Shown here piece after piece: positions 6,386 through 14,279 of a stretch of DNA of 23,417 bases (the first letter of the stretch is position 1; every line of letters starts with the position of its first letter). A model generated the notes under the pieces. That model ran no database searches. It was given only the letters and a program-made list of their open reading frames with translations, and was not told the DNA's origin. The DNA is from Bacillota bacterium (GTDB lineage: Bacteria; Bacillota; Clostridia; Christensenellales; Aristaeellaceae), in contig JAEWTC010000147.1 of the NCBI GenBank assembly GCA_023459675.1, positions 1-23,417 of the forward strand, written 5' to 3'. The position numbers and the translations under genes were made by a program.

Positions 6386-8083
6386 ATGAAAGTTGCGGAA
6401 GCGGTTACCACCATACTGGAGCTGGAGGGAATAACGGACGCCTTTGGGATACCCGGCGCGGGGATCAATCCCGTATATATGTATCTGGAGAAATCGTCCA
6501 TCCATCATTACTGTATGCGGCATGAAGAGGCGTGCGCACATGCGGCGGACGCATATTACCGGGCGTCCCACCGGCTTGCGGTCGCGCTTTGCACGTCCGG
6601 CCCGGGAGCGACGAATTTCGTAACCGGCCTTTATACCGCGAAGATCGATTCCATTCCGTTTTTAGCGATTACCGGCCAGGCAAACAGCTGGCAATTGGGA
6701 ATGGAACCTTTTCAGTGTGTCGACATTGCGGAAATCTGCAAAACGGTCGCGAAAAAAACGTACCAGGTACTGGATCCGTCGTCCATCGTATCCGTAATGC
6801 GGGAAGCCTTTTCCTTAATGCGCAGCGGCAGGCCCGGCCCGGTGCTGATCGATCTGCCGCTCGACGTTCAGATGAAGGAGATCGCCTTTGATCCCGCGCA
6901 GTATACGCCGCTGCCCGTGTATCGGCAACCCGCCGATCCCGGCCTGTTCAAGGCGGCTGCCGATCTGCTGAAAAACGCGGAAAAGCCTGTCATCATCATG
7001 GGCGGCGGCGTGATTCTGGCGGAATGCGAAAAGCAGCTGGTCGCACTGGCGGAACGGAAGGCCATCCCCGTGATCACGACATACATGGCAAAAGGCGGCA
7101 TCCCCCAGAACCATCCGCTCAACGCCGGGCACGCCGGCATTCAGGTGGGGCAACCGTTGGGCAACAGGGTGCTTCTGGATTCCGACGTTGTGCTGGCCAT
7201 CGGCTGCCGGTTTGGCGACCGGCATACCGGCAACCTGCAGGTGTACCGCGGCGAGCGAAAATTTATCCATATCGACATTGACGCCGAGCAGATCGGCAGA
7301 GTGTTTGCGCCGGATCTCGGCATCGTTTGCGACGCGAAGCAGGCCGTAAGCGCGTTGGACTCGGCGTTGGAAACGCTGAAGCCCTTCAGCTTGGAACGCG
7401 TCGCGCAAATCGCCGTCTGGAGGCGCGAGCTGGAGCGCAAGACAAATTATGAAAGTACGCCCATCATGCCGCACCGGCTGTTTCAGGAAATCAACGAAGC
7501 GTTTGACGACGATACCATGTACTGTGTAGGCTGCGGCAATACGCAGATCTGGTCCGGGCAGCTGCAGACCATCAACGCCCCCATGCGTTACCTGCCATCG
7601 GGCGGCGCCGGTACCCTCGGCTATGAAATTCCCGCGCTGTTTGGGGCCAAGGTAGCGGACCCGGAGCATTATGCCGTATCGATCGTCGGGGATTTCGGGT
7701 TTACGTTTTTAGGCGAAGAAATCGCGGTGGCCGCGGTGTATCACAAGCCTCTCATCATCGTCATTCTCAACAACGCAAACCTCGGGCTGATCCGGCAGAA
7801 CCAGAAAGGCGCGTACCAGTTTATCTATGGCGTGGACATGCCCTATAACCAGGACGGCCGCGTGGATTACATAAAGGTTGCGCAAGGGTTTGGCTGCAAG
7901 GCGGAAAGGGTTTACAGCCCCAAAGAGCTCCGTATGGCGCTGGAAAGGGCGAAGGCGGCCAGCGACGAGGGAAGGACCTATGTGATCGATGCGATCTGCG
8001 TAAAAGAGCAGCTCTGCGATATGGGCAGCAGTATTGATGCGATTAAGTGTTGGGCGCCAAGCGATACGCATATCGCGCAATAA
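6386..8083 (+). CDS. ThDP-dependent carboligase, glyoxylate carboligase-like
   Basis: 565-residue member of the acetolactate synthase/glyoxylate carboligase group. Typical Gcl phrases are strongly conserved: AFGIPGAGINP (19-29), FQCVDIAEICKTVAKK (109-124), SLMRSGRPGPVLIDLPLDVQ (143-162) and QIGRVFAPDLGIV (302-314). The ThDP/Mg motif starts at GDFG (435-438) and reaches NN (462-463), followed by LGLIRQNQK. Gcl makes tartronate semialdehyde and CO2 from two glyoxylates and is known for Val in place of the canonical cofactor-activating Glu. Here the residue after RH is E47 (RHEEA), as in ordinary ThDP enzymes, so a different 2-oxoacid donor or reaction is possible. It is the first gene of the long operon, just before transporter genes. 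Family is certain; the specific reaction is not. Confidence 0.85.
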   Translation: MKVAEAVTTILELEGITDAFGIPGAGINPVYMYLEKSSIHHYCMRHEEACAHAADAYYRASHRLAVALCTSGPGATNFVTGLYTAKIDSIPFLAITGQANSWQLGMEPFQCVDIAEICKTVAKKTYQVLDPSSIVSVMREAFSLMRSGRPGPVLIDLPLDVQMKEIAFDPAQYTPLPVYRQPADPGLFKAAADLLKNAEKPVIIMGGGVILAECEKQLVALAERKAIPVITTYMAKGGIPQNHPLNAGHAGIQVGQPLGNRVLLDSDVVLAIGCRFGDRHTGNLQVYRGERKFIHIDIDAEQIGRVFAPDLGIVCDAKQAVSALDSALETLKPFSLERVAQIAVWRRELERKTNYESTPIMPHRLFQEINEAFDDDTMYCVGCGNTQIWSGQLQTINAPMRYLPSGGAGTLGYEIPALFGAKVADPEHYAVSIVGDFGFTFLGEEIAVAAVYHKPLIIVILNNANLGLIRQNQKGAYQFIYGVDMPYNQDGRVDYIKVAQGFGCKAERVYSPKELRMALERAKAASDEGRTYVIDAICVKEQLCDMGSSIDAIKCWAPSDTHIAQ

Positions 8084-8101
8084 CGTAAGGGGGCTACGGG
8101 T

Positions 8102-9040
8102 TTGGCTGAGAATGGGCGCTTAAGCAGACGGCGTCACGGCGGGCTGTGGCGGGAGATCAAACGCAACCGTAGTATCTATGCGTTCGTGATTCCGGCCGTC
8201 ATCTTCTTTTTGGTGTTCAAGTATTACCCGATGTATTTCCTGCAAGTCGCGTTCCGGGATTTCAGGATTACCCGAACGGTCGACGCTTCCGCCTGGGTGG
8301 GGTTCAAGTACTTTTCACAGCTTTTTGCCACGTCCGGCTTCTGGAGCGCGCTGCGAAACACCCTTACGATCAGCCTTGGAAAGCTGGTTTTCGGCTTCCC
8401 CCTGCCGGTTATCCTGGCGCTCCTGCTCAACGAAATTAAATCCAGACGGGCAAAGCAGCTGTATCAGACGATCGTCTACCTGCCGCACTTCATTTCTTGG
8501 GTGGTCATCAGCGGCATTATATACAATCTTACGGCCATGCCGAACGGATTGTTTAACCAAATCGCCGTTTTGTTCGGCGGGCAGCCCAGCGTGATCCTTG
8601 GGAATAAGCAGCTGTTTCAGCCCATACTGGTGATCTCGGAAATCTGGAAGGAAACCGGGTGGGGAACGATTATCTATCTGGCGGCGCTCACGCAGATCGG
8701 CTCCGAGCTGTATGAGGCGGCGCGGATTGACGGGGCGAACCGGTTCCAGCAGATTCTGTACGTCACGCTTCCGGGCATCAAGGAAATCGTCATCGTGATG
8801 CTTATTTTACGCATCGGCAACATTCTCAACGTCGGCTTTGAGCAGGTCATGGTCATGCAAAACGAGATGGTCCTGTCGGTCGGCGATACGTTGGATACGT
8901 TTGTCTGGCGCCTGGGCCTGCAAAACGGCCGGTACAGCTTTGCCACCGCCGCCGGGCTGTTCAAGGGCGTCGTTGCCGCCGTGATGATCTTTACGGCCGA
9001 CCGCATCAGCAAGGGCGTCGGCGAATCGGGATTGCTATAA
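8102..9040 (+). CDS. ABC transporter permease, LplB type (CUT1)
   Basis: 312-residue integral membrane permease of the carbohydrate-uptake type. TTG at 8102 is supported by AAGGGGG (8087-8093), 18 bp after the upstream stop. A basic cytoplasmic N terminus (RRRHGGLWREIKRNRS) precedes a first membrane helix at about 26-45. The EAA loop that docks the ATPase is at about 203-225 (ELYEAARIDGANRFQQILYVTLPG). It works with the next permease and the substrate-binding protein at 9960. No ATPase gene is present, as is usual for LplABC-type systems that share an MsmK/UgpC-type ATPase encoded elsewhere. The length and helices fit a complete gene. Confidence 0.93.
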   Translation: MAENGRLSRRRHGGLWREIKRNRSIYAFVIPAVIFFLVFKYYPMYFLQVAFRDFRITRTVDASAWVGFKYFSQLFATSGFWSALRNTLTISLGKLVFGFPLPVILALLLNEIKSRRAKQLYQTIVYLPHFISWVVISGIIYNLTAMPNGLFNQIAVLFGGQPSVILGNKQLFQPILVISEIWKETGWGTIIYLAALTQIGSELYEAARIDGANRFQQILYVTLPGIKEIVIVMLILRIGNILNVGFEQVMVMQNEMVLSVGDTLDTFVWRLGLQNGRYSFATAAGLFKGVVAAVMIFTADRISKGVGESGLL

Positions 9041-9052
9041 GGAAGATTGAAT

Positions 9053-9928
9053 ATGAGCAGAACAAACACGATCAAGGAAAAGAACGCCTGGATTGCAGAT
9101 TTGCTGATACACGGTATGTTCGTTTTAATTTGCATCGTCATGCTGTACCCGTTTTTACATGTGATCATGGCTTCGTTCATGCAATACGACGAATATTTCA
9201 GCAAGTCCCTGTATATCTGGGTGGACAAGCCGACGCTCGACGCGTACAAGATCGTTTTAAACAGCGGAAAATTCATGCCCGCGATGCGCAATACGATCGG
9301 GGTAACCGCCGTCGGAACGGTGTTCAGCCTCTTTGTGACGGCGATCACAGCCTATGGACTATCCAAGAAATTCCCGGGGCAGAAGTTCATCATGACAATG
9401 ATCGTCATCACGATTTTTTTTGACGGCGGGATCATTCCCCAATACATCATGTTTCGCCAAATGAAGCTGCTCGACAATTATCTGGTTTTCATTCTTCCCG
9501 CCACGGTGAATGCGTTCAACCTTATTATCCTCAGAACGCACTACATCAACTTCCCCTCCGAAATTGAGGAGGCGGCGCGCATCGACGGGTGCTGCGATTT
9601 CTCGATTTTCATCCGGATGGTGCTTCCGCTGTCAATCCCGATGCTCATCACCATCAGCCTGTTTTATGCGGTCGCCTACTGGAATACGTTCTTTAAGTCC
9701 ATCTTCTTCATCACCAAGGACAACATGCGGCTTTTACAGGATTACCTGTACAGAATTCTCAAGGCACAGGACGCCGAGGATCTGGGTATGTACGTATCCA
9801 GCTCCGTATCCCTGGAAACCGTTCGTATGGGAACTATCGTTTTGTCCATTCTCCCCATTATCGTATCGTACCCCCTGCTCCAGAAATATTTCGTAAAAGG
9901 CGCGATGGTTGGAGCTGTGAAAGGATAA
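9053..9928 (+). CDS. ABC transporter permease, LplC/YtcP type (CUT1)
   Basis: 291-residue second permease of the transporter. I place the start at ATG 9053 because AGGAAG (9040-9045) is 7 nt before it; the TTG at 9047 is almost touching that ribosome site. A first membrane helix follows at about 20-35, and the EAA loop is EIEEAARIDGCCDFSIFIRMVLPLS, about 60 per cent along. The C terminus KYFVKGAMVGAVKG is typical of this family. It overlaps the ribosome site with the upstream stop, so the two permeases are probably translationally coupled and form the heterodimeric channel. Substrate class is likely an oligosaccharide or sugar derivative, but LplBC homologues are too broad to say. Confidence 0.93.
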   Translation: MSRTNTIKEKNAWIADLLIHGMFVLICIVMLYPFLHVIMASFMQYDEYFSKSLYIWVDKPTLDAYKIVLNSGKFMPAMRNTIGVTAVGTVFSLFVTAITAYGLSKKFPGQKFIMTMIVITIFFDGGIIPQYIMFRQMKLLDNYLVFILPATVNAFNLIILRTHYINFPSEIEEAARIDGCCDFSIFIRMVLPLSIPMLITISLFYAVAYWNTFFKSIFFITKDNMRLLQDYLYRILKAQDAEDLGMYVSSSVSLETVRMGTIVLSILPIIVSYPLLQKYFVKGAMVGAVKG

Positions 9929-9959
9929 CAGCTCTGCATATAAAAAGGAGGAACTCAGA

Positions 9960-11450
9960 ATGAAAAAATGGTTACCCCTACTCATGGTCGCGGTCATGCT
10001 GGTAAGCTTGGTTCCGTCTGCTATGGCGGAGGGCGAAACTGGCTACTACAAAGGGATGGACTTCAGCAAGCATGTTTCCATCGAATACATGGGCTGGAGC
10101 AACAACGGTCTGGACGGGACAGATTCCGTGTTTAAAAAGATTGAGGAACTGTTCAATATGGACCTGACCTACACATCCGTTCCTAACGGCGAGTACCAGA
10201 ATTTCTCCAGCATGCGGCTGGCCTCCGGCGACGTCCCCACTATGTTCAAGGCGATGGTACCCAATACCGCCGGCCTGAACATCTACCGTCAGTTTCAGGA
10301 TGACGGCCTGATCATCAACTACAGCGAGTATATTGACAAGTATGGCTTTGACAACCTGAAGGCGGTGCTGGAACAGCCCTGGGCGCAGCAGCTCAAGGAA
10401 GATGACGGCTTCTACCAGTTCCCCAACAAAGTCGGCCCCGGCATGCACGCCATCTTCTACCGTAAAGATTGGGCGGATAAGCTTGGCCTCGCGTTGCCCA
10501 AGGACTATAATGAGTTTAAAGATTTCCTCAAAGCCATCGTAGCCGCGGACCCGGACGGCAACGGCACCACCGGCATCACTGCGGTGGGCATCCTCGGCCT
10601 GGAATACATCATCTCCGCGTTCACCGGCAAGTCCGGCACCTATGTAAACGTGGACGGCAAGTGGGTGCACAAATCCCAGGCTCCGGGCTTCATCGACGGC
10701 ATCAAGTACTTGAAAGACTTGTACAGCGAAGGGCTGCTGGATCCGGAATTCGCCATGATGAGCAATACGACGATCCAGGAAAAGATGAGCAGCGGCCGTA
10801 CCGCTACGCTGCTCCTGAACGGCACCGCTCCCTGGTGGAAAGGCATGGAAACCCCGCTGCTGGCGTATAAACCCGAAGCGGAGCTGAGCGCCTTTGGGTA
10901 TTGGCCTGCCGGCCCCGCCGGTGAAGTGCGTCAGGGCGGCGCAAACTTCTTTGGCACCGTTTTGATCTCCAGCGAAGCCTCCGAGGATGAAATCGTCCGC
11001 GCACTGGCCTTTATGGACTGGACGCTGACGGACGAGTGCTACGACCTGTTCTACTGGGGCATCGAGGGCGAACAGTACAACGTGGTCAACGGCGAGCGCG
11101 TGCTCAACAACGAGGCCAAACAGGCGATCACCTTCGGGCGCGACCTGTACCTGTTCTATGACCTGATCAACAACGTTTCCCAGTACAAAGCGCTGACCAT
11201 TCAGCCGCTGATCGACAACAAGGAATGGCTGGCGACGCACGTTGTGTTTGACGAAGTGGTAGGCCTGTCCACCGATGTAACCGTGGAAATCGGCTCGGCG
11301 ATCGACGATGTTTACAGCACCTGGATGGTGGATTTCATCACCGGCGCGAAGGATATCGACACGCAGTGGGACGCTTATCTGGCCGAGCTGGAGGCTGCAG
11401 GGCTGTCCAGGTATCTCGTCGAAGTTGAGAACTACATGGCAACCAAGTAA
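9960..11450 (+). CDS. Extracellular substrate-binding protein, LplA type, Sec-exported
   Basis: 496-residue solute-binding protein with AAAAGGAGG before the ATG. The N terminus has a Sec signal peptide: KK, a hydrophobic core to about residue 19, and a signal peptidase I site after AMA at residue 23. There is no lipobox cysteine near the cleavage site, unusual for a monoderm binding protein. The mature protein shows features of large LplA-type proteins, such as RLASGDVPTMF (about 82-92) and the Trp/Tyr-rich PWWKGMETPLL stretch. It follows the two permeases and is itself followed by a hairpin at 11466-11501 that may set its higher expression relative to downstream genes. It would capture the imported substrate; the ligand is unknown. 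Confidence 0.9.
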   Translation: MKKWLPLLMVAVMLVSLVPSAMAEGETGYYKGMDFSKHVSIEYMGWSNNGLDGTDSVFKKIEELFNMDLTYTSVPNGEYQNFSSMRLASGDVPTMFKAMVPNTAGLNIYRQFQDDGLIINYSEYIDKYGFDNLKAVLEQPWAQQLKEDDGFYQFPNKVGPGMHAIFYRKDWADKLGLALPKDYNEFKDFLKAIVAADPDGNGTTGITAVGILGLEYIISAFTGKSGTYVNVDGKWVHKSQAPGFIDGIKYLKDLYSEGLLDPEFAMMSNTTIQEKMSSGRTATLLLNGTAPWWKGMETPLLAYKPEAELSAFGYWPAGPAGEVRQGGANFFGTVLISSEASEDEIVRALAFMDWTLTDECYDLFYWGIEGEQYNVVNGERVLNNEAKQAITFGRDLYLFYDLINNVSQYKALTIQPLIDNKEWLATHVVFDEVVGLSTDVTVEIGSAIDDVYSTWMVDFITGAKDIDTQWDAYLAELEAAGLSRYLVEVENYMATK

Positions 11451-11465
11451 AAGGCGACGTCCAAT

Positions 11466-11501
11466 GGGGCTGCTCCTTTACGGAGGAGCAGCCCCGATTT
11501 T
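11466..11501 (+). terminator. Intra-operon terminator/attenuator hairpin
   Basis: GGGGCTGCTCCT (11466-11477) pairs perfectly with AGGAGCAGCCCC (11484-11495) around a 6-nt loop, followed by GATTTT. The T run is short, so termination is probably partial. It sits right after the binding-protein gene, where partial termination or RNA stabilisation commonly raises binding-protein level over the enzymes downstream. The next ribosome site (11502-11508) follows at once. Confidence 0.7.
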
Positions 11502-11518
11502 GAAGGGAGAGATCAAGG

Positions 11519-12856
11519 TTGGCCACGAAACTCCAACGTGATCAGGTGGAAGCACAGATTGCAAAAGACCGGGCGCATTATGATGTGATCGTTGCGGGTG
11601 GCGGCCCAGCGGGGATTGGCGCGGCGGTAGCGGCCGCGATGAACGGCGCGAAAACGCTGCTGCTGGAAGAAAAGCCCTTTTTTGGCGGCGTTGCCGCGGT
11701 TTCGGGCTGGATGCCTTTCAACCGGCTCACGAGGCACGGTTTGCCCCGCGGCGGAGTGCATTCCTTATTTGTGGCAAAGGTCAAGTCCTATGGGCCGGAT
11801 GCATGGAGAGAGGGCAAGGTTTCCTGGGTGGATGCGGACGGCATCCATATCCATCCGGATTATCTGCGGCTGGCCGTTCTGGAGCTTCTGGAGGACGTTG
11901 GGTGCCAGTACCGCCTCCATAGCCCGGTAACCGACGTGATCAAGGACGGCGACCGCATCACCGCGGTGGTTTGCGATGGGAAATACGGGAAATCCACATT
12001 TTACGGCAAAACGTTCATCGATTGTTCCGGCGACGGCGACGTAGCCTTTAAAGCCGGCGCAAGAGTGATGATGGGCCGCGAGGACGACGGCATGTTTATG
12101 CCGGTGACCTTGGGCTTCGTCATCGGCAACGTGGATGAGAAGCGTTTATTCGACGCCCTGGAGCAGGAAGGGTATGCGGAGTATACGGGCCGTATCAAGG
12201 CGGCGGAGGAAGACGGATACACCGTATCCATGTTCTACTCCTTTGACAAAACAACGGTACCCGGCCTGGTTTCCGTCAATAACGGCGGGAAGCGGAACCT
12301 GGGCGTTGTCAACGCGCTGGATATGGTGGACCTGAACATGGCGGAGCGCACGGGCCTGCAGGTGGCGATCGATTTTGTGAAAATCTGCCGCGAAAAGAAA
12401 ATGCCGGGGCTTGAAAACTGCTTTTTGGTGCGGACGGGTCCCGCGCTGGGCGTGCGTGAAACCCGCCGTATCGAAGGTGAATATATCCTGACGCTGGAAG
12501 ACGCACAGGAAGGCAAACACTTTGACGACGTGGTAGCCCTCCGCTACGGAACGATCGATCCGGGCGGGCTGCAGGAATCCAGGGACTTCCACGGAACCAT
12601 CAAGGACGGCAACGAGTACCCGTATCGAACGATGCTGCCGAAGGACGTCGAAGGACTGCTGGTGGCCGGCCGCTGCGCGTCGCTGTCGCACCTGGGCTTA
12701 ACGGTATGCAAGAGTATGGGCAACATGATGGGCATCGGCCAGGCCGCGGGCGTTGCGTGTGCGCTGGCTGCCGCTTCCGGCAAAACGCCGAGGCAGATGA
12801 ATGTGGCTGACATTCAGAAGCGGCTCAAGGAAATGGGCGTTTCGCTGGAGGCTTAA
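11519..12856 (+). CDS. FAD-dependent oxidoreductase (FAD_oxidored, PF12831-like), first copy
   Basis: 445-residue flavoprotein. TTG at 11519 is preceded by AAGGGAG (11502-11508) and keeps the whole Rossmann fold. The FAD-binding motif YDVIVAGGGPAGIGAAVAAA (21-40) ends in the acidic LLLEE region, followed by FFGGVAA. A second conserved block is FIDCSGDGDVAFKAG, then ETRRIEGEYILT and the C-terminal FAD-contact segment LLVAGRCASLSHLGL. These are hallmarks of the FAD_oxidored family. It shares this whole plan with the next gene, indicating an old tandem duplication. No transmembrane segment or signal peptide is seen. It may oxidise a hydroxyacid or polyol carbon in the pathway, but family members have varied or unknown substrates. 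Confidence 0.85.
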   Translation: MATKLQRDQVEAQIAKDRAHYDVIVAGGGPAGIGAAVAAAMNGAKTLLLEEKPFFGGVAAVSGWMPFNRLTRHGLPRGGVHSLFVAKVKSYGPDAWREGKVSWVDADGIHIHPDYLRLAVLELLEDVGCQYRLHSPVTDVIKDGDRITAVVCDGKYGKSTFYGKTFIDCSGDGDVAFKAGARVMMGREDDGMFMPVTLGFVIGNVDEKRLFDALEQEGYAEYTGRIKAAEEDGYTVSMFYSFDKTTVPGLVSVNNGGKRNLGVVNALDMVDLNMAERTGLQVAIDFVKICREKKMPGLENCFLVRTGPALGVRETRRIEGEYILTLEDAQEGKHFDDVVALRYGTIDPGGLQESRDFHGTIKDGNEYPYRTMLPKDVEGLLVAGRCASLSHLGLTVCKSMGNMMGIGQAAGVACALAAASGKTPRQMNVADIQKRLKEMGVSLEA

Positions 12857-12900
12857 TCCGCTCTCCGGTTCCGGCGGACGATCGCAATAACCGAAGCTTG

Positions 12901-12930
12901 CTGCCATGCCGGGGAAGACAGGCATGGCAG
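12901..12930 (+). other. Intergenic hairpin between the two flavoprotein genes
   Basis: CTGCCATGCC (12901-12910) and GGCATGGCAG (12921-12930) form a perfect 10-bp stem with a 10-nt loop. No T run follows, so it is not an evident terminator. It lies 11 nt before the ribosome site of the next gene and could affect mRNA processing or translation. Confidence 0.6.
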
Positions 12931-12956
12931 CCTTCATATCAGGAGGGTGTTACCGC

Positions 12957-14216
12957 ATGGAAAAAGCGTATCGGGAACCGGCGAAGGATGTTCCGGTATA
13001 CGGAGAATACGACGTGATCGTTGCCGGAGGAGGCTGCGCCGGTTTTGCCTGCGCGCTGGCGGCCGCAAGAAACAAGGCCAGGGTGCTGATCGTAGAGCAA
13101 TACGCCTTTTTTGGGGGAACCGCCACCGCTTCGCTGATGATCAACCTGGTGGGTTTCCGAAACCAGGTGGAGCCCGACGGCGTTCAGACGACCAAGGGAA
13201 TCGGCCAGGAGCTGATACTGCGGCTTTTGCGTAAGGGCGGAGCCTGCCACTCCCGCAATGCGTATCCTTCCGCCGTTCGAAGCGATCAGCCCAACGACCT
13301 TTCCTATAACTATATCGTCGACGCCGAGCAGTTCAAGTATGAAACCTTGCAAATGCTGCGGGAGGCCGGCGTGGAGATCCTGTTCCATACGTTCGTTGCG
13401 GACGCGATTGTGGAAAACAATGCGGTGCGGGGAATCCTGATTGAAAATAAAAGCGGGCGGCAGGCTGTTTTCGGTAAAATCGTTGTGGACTGTACCGGCG
13501 ACGCCGACGTTGCTTTCCGCGCGCACGCGCCGTTCTGGCAGGCGAAGCCGGAGGATACGCCCAGGCTTACGGACACCCTGATGTACAGAATCAAGGGCTT
13601 TTCGCCGGATACGAAAATGTACGGCTGTCTGGACGGCGATACCATGGTGGTCTGGGGGCCGGCGCCGGGAACATGGAACGCCGCCGACGGAAAAGAGCTG
13701 ACCGAAAGCGAAATTCTGGCGCGGAGCGGCGTATACCGGGATCTCGAGGAGAAAATCCGCAAGTACCCGGAGCTGGAGGGCGCAAAGGTTGTGGAAACGC
13801 CTGTGCAAATCGGCGTCAGGCAAACGCGGTTTATCATCGGCGAGTATGTGCTTTGTGACAGGGATGTGCTGGAAGGCGCGTCGTTTGAGGATTCGATCGC
13901 CGTCGGGATCAATCCGGTGATCTGCTATTACGGATACCGGAGGTTCTTGTCCCACAACGGGTACCAGATTCCCTTCAGGGCGCTGATCCCCCGAACCGTG
14001 GATCGTCTGCTGGTGGCCGGGCGCTGCATATCGGCGGATCAGGTGGCGTTTGAAAGCCTGCGCGCTATGGCGCATATCCTGGCGATCGGCGAAGGCGCCG
14101 GCGTGGGCGCGGCCGTTTGCGCGCTGGAAAACACAAGCCCCAGGCGCGCGAATATCCAAGAGATACGGCGGCGGCTGATTGCCCAGGGAGCCGAAATAGG
14201 GCAGGGGCAGGCGTAA
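12957..14216 (+). CDS. FAD-dependent oxidoreductase (FAD_oxidored, PF12831-like), second copy
   Basis: 419 residues from the ATG at 12957, chosen because AGGAGGG (12941-12947) lies 9 nt before it; an upstream in-frame ATG at 12906 falls inside a hairpin and has no ribosome site. The FAD motif is YDVIVAGGGCAGFACALAAA (18-37), with Cys in place of Pro, followed by VEQYAFFGGTAT. VVDCTGDADVAFRA, QTRFIIGEYVL and LLVAGRCISADQVAF match the same blocks in the upstream copy. The middle region differs strongly (a WGPAPGTWNAADGKE insert), so the substrates or roles of the two proteins probably differ, or they form a heteromer. The gene is in the long operon, upstream of larA. Confidence 0.85.
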   Translation: MEKAYREPAKDVPVYGEYDVIVAGGGCAGFACALAAARNKARVLIVEQYAFFGGTATASLMINLVGFRNQVEPDGVQTTKGIGQELILRLLRKGGACHSRNAYPSAVRSDQPNDLSYNYIVDAEQFKYETLQMLREAGVEILFHTFVADAIVENNAVRGILIENKSGRQAVFGKIVVDCTGDADVAFRAHAPFWQAKPEDTPRLTDTLMYRIKGFSPDTKMYGCLDGDTMVVWGPAPGTWNAADGKELTESEILARSGVYRDLEEKIRKYPELEGAKVVETPVQIGVRQTRFIIGEYVLCDRDVLEGASFEDSIAVGINPVICYYGYRRFLSHNGYQIPFRALIPRTVDRLLVAGRCISADQVAFESLRAMAHILAIGEGAGVGAAVCALENTSPRRANIQEIRRRLIAQGAEIGQGQA

Positions 14217-14279
14217 CATTCCGCGGCGAAGTGATTGCCTGATGGAAGCGCCGGAATTTCGTGAGCGGGGGTGCGAGGT

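Noticed and set aside
9978..11240. 420-codon minus-strand frame opposite the binding protein
   Set aside because: The plus strand has the signal peptide, ribosome site and family pattern; the antisense frame has none.
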